Of a stretch of DNA of 37,674 bases, positions 31,489-37,674 are shown one piece after another (position 1 is the stretch's first letter; each line of letters opens with the position of its first letter). Source of the DNA: Acidobacteriota bacterium. Lineage in GTDB: Bacteria > Acidobacteriota > Terriglobia > Bryobacterales > Bryobacteraceae. The DNA is taken from assembly GCA_016871155.1 (NCBI GenBank), contig VFZO01000027.1, positions 1 through 37,674 of the forward strand, in the 5' to 3' direction. A program made the position numbers and the translations under genes. A model generated the notes under the pieces. The model was not told the origin of the DNA. It worked only from the letters and a program-made list of their open reading frames with translations, and made no database searches.

Positions 31489-33366
31489 TTAGGAGAACAC
31501 AGTGTAGGCGGCCCAGGCTGACACGTAGGCGAAGGCCGTCATATATAAGAACTGAATGGCGGGCCATGTCCAGCCGCCCGTTTCGCGCCGGACGATGGCG
31601 GTGGTAGAGAAGCACTGCATGGCGAAGGCGAAGAAAACCAGGAGCGCCGCGGCGGCGGGGGGCGTCAGATCCGTGCGAAGCGCGGCTTGCAAGCCGGTGC
31701 TCTCTTCCGACGCATTCTCGATTCCGTAGATCGTTCCGAGGCTGCCGATGATGGCCTCCCGCGCGGCGAAGGATGCGATCAGCCCGACGCCGATCCTCCA
31801 GTTGAAGCCGAGAGGTTTGATCACCGGCTCCACGGCATGGCCGATTTGGCCCGCGTAGCTCTGTTCAACCGGAGGCGGCTGTCCGTTGTGAAGCGGGAAA
31901 TTGGCGAGCGCCCAGAGGATTAATAGCACGCCGAGTATGACGGTGCCGGCGCGCCGGAGGAAAATGAACGCCCGGTCCCACAAGCGCAGTCCCAGCGACT
32001 GCACGCTCGGCATCCGGTACGGCGGTAACTCCAAAACGAATGTGCTGCGCTGGTGGGTGAGCACGGTGGAACCAAGCAGGTGCGCGGTGAGGAACGCAGC
32101 CAGAAAGCCGATGAGATAGAGTCCCGCCAGCGCAGCCGTGCGCTGCCCGAGAACTGGAATTACGAAGCGCTCATCGGGAATAAACGCGGCGATGACAAGC
32201 AAGTAGACCGGCAGCCGGGCTGAGCATGTCATGAACGGCGCGATGAGGATCGTCGCCAGACGGTCTCGGGGATTCTCGATGGTCCGCGTGGACATGATGG
32301 CGGGCACGGCGCAGGCGTAGGCGCTGAGGAGTGGGATAAACGACTTCCCCTGCAGCCCGACGCGGGACATGGTGCGGTCCGCGATCAGCGCCGCGCGGGC
32401 CAGATAGCCAGAGTCCTCCAAGATGCCGATAAATAGGAACAAGAGCAGGATCTGCGGCAGGAACGCAATCACGGAGCCCACGCCGCTCCACACGCCATCG
32501 ACGATCAGGCTTCGAAGCATTCCCTCCGGCATCAGTTGTCCAAGGAACGCGCCGGAACTGGCGATCAACGCTTCTATGCCGTCCATTGCCGGCTTAGCCC
32601 CGCTGAAGATCAATTCAAAGACGGCCAGAACGACAATGATAAAGATGATGGGTCCGTAGAGCGCGTGGAGGAAGACGTCGTCCAGACGGCGTGTCCAGAC
32701 GGGCGGCGCGGGCGGACGGTAGCTCGCTTTGTTGCCGACTTTGCCCGCCCAGGTCCGGCAGCCCGGAAGGTCGTTCAAAACGGGGAGTTCCACGCGTTTG
32801 ACAGAAGCCGCGGGCCGGGCCACGCTGCCTTCCAGAAACTGGAAAACCTTCTCGACCCCGTCTCCCTTGGAGGCACTGACCAGGGCCACCGGTGCGCCGA
32901 GTTGCGCGGCCAGGGCGGTCGTGTCGACGCTGCCACCCCGGGCTTCCAGGTCGTCGGCCATGTTCAAAACCACAAGCGCCGGCAGACCCAGGCTAAGAAT
33001 TGGCGCGGCCAGCAGCAGGTGGCGCTGCAGGTTCGTCGCGTCGAGAACCAACACGACGGCGTCCGGCCGGCCCACCTCCGGCTTGGCGCCGGTTAGTACA
33101 TCGGCGGTTACGCGTTCGTCCTCCGACTGCGCATCGAGGCTGTAGACACCGGGCAGATCGATCACGAATATTTCGCGGCCGCCATTGGCGCGGGCGCGGC
33201 CAATGTGGTGCTCCACGGTGACGCCTGGAAAGTTCGCGACCTTCTGGCGCAGGCCGGTAAGGCGGTTAAAGAGTGTGGTCTTGCCGGCGTTCGGAGGGCC
33301 GACCAGAGCGACATAGTGCTGGCCGGCCACGGCCTCCGTTGCCACAGAATGGCAAGAATCGCCCAT
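31489..33366 (-). CDS. feoB: Ferrous iron transporter B
   Basis: Imports Fe(II) through the inner membrane, driven by its cytosolic GTPase. Length is 625 residues, on the short side. Seen: G1 GPPNAGKTT (23-31), G2 NFPGVTVE, G3 DLPGVYSL, G4 NMAD, a GDI-like helical region, then two Gate domains: DVFLHALYGPIIFIIVVLAV, the FLPQILLLFLFIGILEDSGY loop, SAYACAVPAIMSTRT and PFMTCSARLPVYLLV with its Cys. C-terminal helices are present. Separated by 3 bases from feoA, with which it forms a unit. No feoC is visible. Confidence 0.96.
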   Translation of the reverse strand: MGDSCHSVATEAVAGQHYVALVGPPNAGKTTLFNRLTGLRQKVANFPGVTVEHHIGRARANGGREIFVIDLPGVYSLDAQSEDERVTADVLTGAKPEVGRPDAVVLVLDATNLQRHLLLAAPILSLGLPALVVLNMADDLEARGGSVDTTALAAQLGAPVALVSASKGDGVEKVFQFLEGSVARPAASVKRVELPVLNDLPGCRTWAGKVGNKASYRPPAPPVWTRRLDDVFLHALYGPIIFIIVVLAVFELIFSGAKPAMDGIEALIASSGAFLGQLMPEGMLRSLIVDGVWSGVGSVIAFLPQILLLFLFIGILEDSGYLARAALIADRTMSRVGLQGKSFIPLLSAYACAVPAIMSTRTIENPRDRLATILIAPFMTCSARLPVYLLVIAAFIPDERFVIPVLGQRTAALAGLYLIGFLAAFLTAHLLGSTVLTHQRSTFVLELPPYRMPSVQSLGLRLWDRAFIFLRRAGTVILGVLLILWALANFPLHNGQPPPVEQSYAGQIGHAVEPVIKPLGFNWRIGVGLIASFAAREAIIGSLGTIYGIENASEESTGLQAALRTDLTPPAAAALLVFFAFAMQCFSTTAIVRRETGGWTWPAIQFLYMTAFAYVSAWAAYTVFS

Positions 33367-33369
33367 CGC

Positions 33370-33657
33370 TCAATCGGCAGCGGCGGCGGTACGCCGGATC
33401 AAAATCTGGGACGCGGTCTCAATGCGGAGCGCCACTTCCGAACCGTCGATCCGATAGATGCGAGGATTGCCTCCAGGTGCGCAACCGGCGGCCGAGATGC
33501 GGCTGCCAGGGAAGAAGCCAAGCTCCATCAGGCGCTTACGGAGAACATCGGGAACGTTCAAATCGCCGAGAACGGCGTCCTGTCCCCGTTCGAGGTCCGC
33601 GAGGCAATCGGGTTCGCTCGCGTGCTTCGATTGGCGCTTCTTGAAACTCAGTTGCAC
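33370..33657 (-). CDS. feoA: FeoA-domain protein
   Basis: A 95-residue SH3-like accessory subunit of FeoB. Seen: CLADLERGQDAVLGDLNVPD (family: 'L..L..G..a.I..i'), RKRLMELGFFPGSRISAAG and GSEVALRIETASQILIR, the complete FeoA fold. Start uncertain: GTG 33657 gives a near-normal length with a small hydrophilic lead; a GTG at 33744 would add 29 residues with no family match, and no good ribosome site is visible for either. Immediately upstream of feoB (3 bases), so co-transcribed. Confidence 0.85.
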   Translation of the reverse strand: MQLSFKKRQSKHASEPDCLADLERGQDAVLGDLNVPDVLRKRLMELGFFPGSRISAAGCAPGGNPRIYRIDGSEVALRIETASQILIRRTAAAAD

Positions 33658-33826
33658 TCTGATACGAGGATACGGGCCGGAGCCGCGGTGTGTCAAGGCT
33701 GCGGTTACTCGAGGGAACTGAGCTCTCGTCACACGCGCAACCACAACCCAGACGCTCTACGGCGGGCTGCTGGGCTATGGGACATCCGCTAGAACCGGCA
33801 CCCCATCGATTCGCGCAGCAGCGCCC

Positions 33827-34612
33827 TTACGCTTTTCGGATGAAGTAGCGGATATCGGCGATCTGCGCGCCGGCCACTTCGATGCGGGCGGGGTCGCGCT
33901 CGCCGCGCTCCGCAGCCAGCTCCAGGAAGTTGTCGCAGTCTTCGAATGGCGGCGTGCCGCGCGGTGCCAGCGGGTTAAAGCCCAATGCCGCGGCGGCGAC
34001 GGCATCCGCGTGGACCGGATTCGTTCCGGCGATGACGAAGCCGGGTTGGCAGGGCCGCGTGCCGGCGATCCACGGGCCCTCGCCGCCGGCCAGCGTTTCG
34101 ACACCGTCGAGGATGGATAGGTGAATCGGCGGCGCGTTGGCCACCTCGCGCGGCGTGGTCCCGTCGGTCGCGTTCCGCATGGAAAGAGCGAGGCCGGTCT
34201 TCGAGTGCTCCAGCATTTTGGCGAACGAGACGAGCACGCTGCCGGCCGGTTGCCGCCGCAGAACGCGAAACTCGGTCCCCGAAGGCCAAACCGCCATCAG
34301 CGGGGAGGCCGGGCGGCGCATCGTAAAGACAGTCAGCCGTGCCGCGCCGGCTTCGGCCAGAAGAAGAAGCGTGACGCGTAACAGTTCCGGATTCGGCCAG
34401 TGCCACGGCCCGCCCGGCCCTTCCAGGTGAATCTTGATGGCCACCGCCTTGCCTTTTACAAGGCGTGGCAAACCGCCGACGCCGTCGAACAGGCGCCGCA
34501 AAGTGGGGTCCAGCCCATGGCCATACGTGCGGCAGCGCTGGATGGCCACCGTGGGTTTGGAAGTTTGCGCGAACAGTGCGGAGCCGGCCAGCAGGGCGCG
34601 CCGCGAAAACAC
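33827..34612 (-). CDS. Tat-exported DUF362-family protein
   Basis: A 261-residue protein with leader MFSRRALLAGSALFAQ (twin Arg), KIHLEGPGG, a central LSILDGVETLAGGEGPWIAG and GTNPVHADAVAAAALGFNPL, the usual DUF362 sequence order. DUF362 proteins often carry a ferredoxin-like part; none is present here, and no Cys cluster was seen. Function unknown; exported stand-alone members occur near sugar genes in acidobacteria. It starts 3 bases after the mannonate dehydratase-like gene, so they share a transcript. Confidence 0.82.
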   Translation of the reverse strand: MFSRRALLAGSALFAQTSKPTVAIQRCRTYGHGLDPTLRRLFDGVGGLPRLVKGKAVAIKIHLEGPGGPWHWPNPELLRVTLLLLAEAGAARLTVFTMRRPASPLMAVWPSGTEFRVLRRQPAGSVLVSFAKMLEHSKTGLALSMRNATDGTTPREVANAPPIHLSILDGVETLAGGEGPWIAGTRPCQPGFVIAGTNPVHADAVAAAALGFNPLAPRGTPPFEDCDNFLELAAERGERDPARIEVAGAQIADIRYFIRKA

Positions 34613-34615
34613 TCG

Positions 34616-35707
<1,092 letters not shown>

Positions 35708-35725
35708 GGGTTTGCCTGCACTGTT

Positions 35726-36716
35726 ATGTCATTTCCGGGCCTGCGCCGTCAAGTTCCGGTACCGGCGCTTTTAGCCCGCGCCGGTCCGCGCCTGTTTTCC
35801 GCCGGGCCGGTGATCCAATGACATTGACGATGCGTTGGCGCTGTCGGTGCTGCACGCGCTGGAGTCGCGCGGAGAGTGCAAAATCCTCGGCGTGACGCTG
35901 ACCAACCCGGCGCCGCCGGCCGCGCCGTTCACCTGGGTGATCAACCGGTTCTATGGGCGGGGCCGGATTCCGGTGGGAGCGTCCGCCTCCCGGAGGACCG
36001 ATGGCGCGAACCGCAAATACCTGGATGCGATGCTCGTGAGCGCGCCGGCCTGGGCCCGCGCCGGCATGCCCGCAAGCTTTCCGGCCGCGGTCCCGCTGCT
36101 TCGGAAGCTGCTGGCGGCGTCGCTGGAAAAAGTGGTGTTGATTCAGGTGGGCTTCAGCGACAACCTGGCGGGGCTTCTGGACTCCGCACCCGACACGGCG
36201 AGCCCGCTGGACGGCCGTGCGCTGATTCGCGAGAAGGTGGCGTTTGTATCGGTAATGGCCGGCGACTTCGCCACGGACAAGCCGGAGTACAACGTGCGCA
36301 TCGATGTGCCGGCGGCCAAGCGGGTGCTGGTCGACTGGCCCGGCCCGGTGGTGCTGAGCGGGTTCGAAATCGGCAGCGCGCTGAAGTATCCGGCGGCGAG
36401 TATTCAAAAAGACTACCGGTACGAGCCCTGGCACCCCATCCCAGTCGCCTACGCGGCGTATCAGAAGATGCCCTACGACCGCCAGACCTGGGACCTGACC
36501 TCGGCGCTCTACGCCGTGCGGCCGGAGGCCGGGTACTTCGACCTCTCCCCGCCTGGGGTTGTGGAGGTGGATTCGAAGGGGACGACGACCTTCGCGCCGT
36601 CCCCTTCCGGCACGCGGCGGCATTTGATACTGAGGCCGGAGCAGAAGGGGAGGGCGCTGGAGGCGCTGGTGTTGTTGGCTTCGGAGCCGGCTACTGTTTT
36701 GGAACCAACACCGTGA
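35726..36716 (+). pseudogene. Inosine/uridine nucleoside hydrolase-like gene with a deleted catalytic segment
   Basis: The downstream part reads NDIDDALALSVLHALESRGE... and continues to a normal end (36716), matching the IunH/nucleoside-hydrolase family. The usual start is '..PVI-DTDIGNDIDDALAL'. Here the frame from ATG 35726 reads ...RLFSAGPVI, and the next bases jump to AATGACATTGAC in another frame at about 35816/35817. Inserting 17 bases (about six codons, the length of 'LDTDIG') restores a continuous 335-residue frame. The first Asp pair of the calcium site would be lost. A shorter product from TTG 35835 cannot contain the site. The 3' end overlaps the convergent tyrosinase remnant. Confidence 0.72.
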
Positions 36717-37560
36717 GGGCTTGCGGCGAGACTGTGCCCGCGCCCTCGACCCTCACGGTAACCCGTCTCCCCCTGAATCTGGCTAACTTGGCGACATCAA
36801 CCTGAAAGACCGCATCCGTTACCTCGCTCTCAAATACCTTTCCACCAGTGCCAAGTTCGAGAGGGTCAGAGTCCATTGCCTCCAACCGAACCGCCCTCGG
36901 CGCGTCCGCCGCTGGAAGGTTTCGGACGACTAGCCCGATATTCTGCTTCCCGCTCAGTTGGTTCAAGGGTCCGTCAGCAACGACCCCGCTTTCGGGGTCG
37001 GCAACATTAACATGCTCGAACTCTATTGGGATAGGTAGATCGTCGTACTCGTACAGCTGCTTGTCGATTGGAACCGCCGCCAGAATGCCTCCGTGATTGT
37101 GACCGGTAAGAAAATCTAGATGAGGGACCTTGTCTAGGTCTGTTCCCGCCCGCGCATAAATTTCACCGTCGGCGTGGAGAGCCTTTAGTTTCTTCTGCCA
37201 AGCCCACCAGAAGCGATCGACATTGGCGTGGTGGGCGTAGAATAAGGGGTCCCCGGCGGCGGTTGCGGCGCTCGCAAAGTCCGTTCGTCCCGCGTTACAG
37301 TGAATGGCATCGTGGAGACGTCCAAGCGTGAGGCGCAGTTCTAGACGGTAGTCCCCGGGCCTTCTCAGAACCCGTGAATGGTAGTTGTGCTCGAAGAGGG
37401 TATAACTGTCCCAAATAGCTTCGACATGGTAGCCGTTCAAGCTGACTGGTCCATTGCTTGGTCGCGTATTTGGGCGATAGAGTGGGTTTAGTTTATTCGG
37501 ATCCGAAAGGCTGTACGGGCGCTCATAGGCGGCAGGTATGTTCCGGTGATTTTGATTATC
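36691..37560 (-). pseudogene. 5'-truncated tyrosinase (CuB half and C-terminal domain only)
   Basis: The open frame reads DNQNHRNIPAAYERPYSLSD and onward to LHDAIHCNAGRTDF (first two CuB His), DPLFYAHHANVDRFWWAWQ (third His and the conserved VDR..W..W), then a C-terminal beta domain. Tyrosinases and polyphenol oxidases oxidise phenols with two copper ions; the CuA half (three more His) should lie upstream. A TAG at 37561-37563 blocks the same frame, and what is readable beyond (37564-37674) does not resemble CuA. Only a TTG at 37440 could act as a start. The enzyme is likely inactive. Bases here are clearly less GC-rich than the rest of the window. Confidence 0.75.
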
Positions 37561-37674
37561 CTAAATCCGGCAGTTGGCGGCGACCCCAACGGGCGTAACG
37601 CGCTCCGCGGCGAAGGCAAAACCCGCAAAGTCGCGATAGATCCGGGTGAGTATCTCGGGCCACGGCGTAGCGAC

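Noticed and set aside
31271-31492. 73-codon plus-strand frame in the gap before feoB
   Set aside because: No family match, no ribosome site, and the second half resembles a random GC-rich translation.
35724-36623. 299-codon minus-strand frame opposite the nucleoside hydrolase remnant
   Set aside because: Arg/His-rich, no known motif; the plus strand has clear IunH family similarity.

Overview
The window looks like chromosomal DNA of a Gram-negative, high-GC acidobacterium of the Solibacter/Bryobacter type. The pointers are a secreted protein with the Solibacter-type (TIGR03437) C-terminal domain, a PadR regulator paired with an ADOP-type duplicated orphan permease, a PEP-CTERM protein, an OmpR-type winged-helix/TPR regulator, several Tat-exported sugar enzymes and sulfatases, and lpxB (lipid A). 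This is inference from gene content; no rRNA, tRNA, CRISPR array, insertion sequence or phage gene was seen.

Layout. 1-480 is the tail of a heme A synthase-like gene. 486-7600 is an eight-gene minus-strand run, probably one operon: GAF-ANTAR regulator, YheT-like hydrolase, two MacB-type permeases (ATGA overlap), a 56-residue membrane protein, a Tat-exported Gfo/Idh/MocA oxidoreductase, a polyprenyl diphosphate synthase and a rhodanese. 7637-9786 (plus) holds an M-A-type metallopeptidase with TPRs and a DinB protein. 9752-12803 (minus) holds folD-coaE-htrA joined by two ATGA overlaps, preceded by a SnoaL-like gene; a winged-helix/TPR regulator diverges at 12841. 14113-15024 holds a degraded gene tail and an AAC(6')-like acetyltransferase.

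15196-17758 (minus) is a compact cassette: secreted SGNH hydrolase, acyl carrier protein, and a ketoacyl-ACP synthase III homologue whose nucleophile Cys is Ser and whose best start is a CTG overlapping the ACP stop. I consider this the most likely undescribed small pathway in the window. 17813-24788 carries a secreted SMP-30 lactonase, a glycine-zipper protein, the TIGR03437 protein, an unknown protein, lpxB, and an M1-aminopeptidase-like protein that has lost its zinc ligands. 24789-27733 is a PadR/ADOP pair: the permease has a one-base frameshift, and the PadR promoter is covered with palindromes. 28035-30341 is trxB-sulfatase, followed by a PEP-CTERM gene, feoA-feoB, and a Tat-exported mannonate dehydratase-like/DUF362 pair.

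The right end (35.7-37.7 kb) looks decayed. A nucleoside hydrolase gene has lost the segment carrying its catalytic Asp motif through what looks like a 17-base deletion. A tyrosinase gene lacks its CuA half behind an in-frame stop and sits in visibly lower-GC sequence. Overall this is ordinary core metabolism mixed with an oligotrophic-soil style exported enzyme set, with several broken or pseudo-enzymes.
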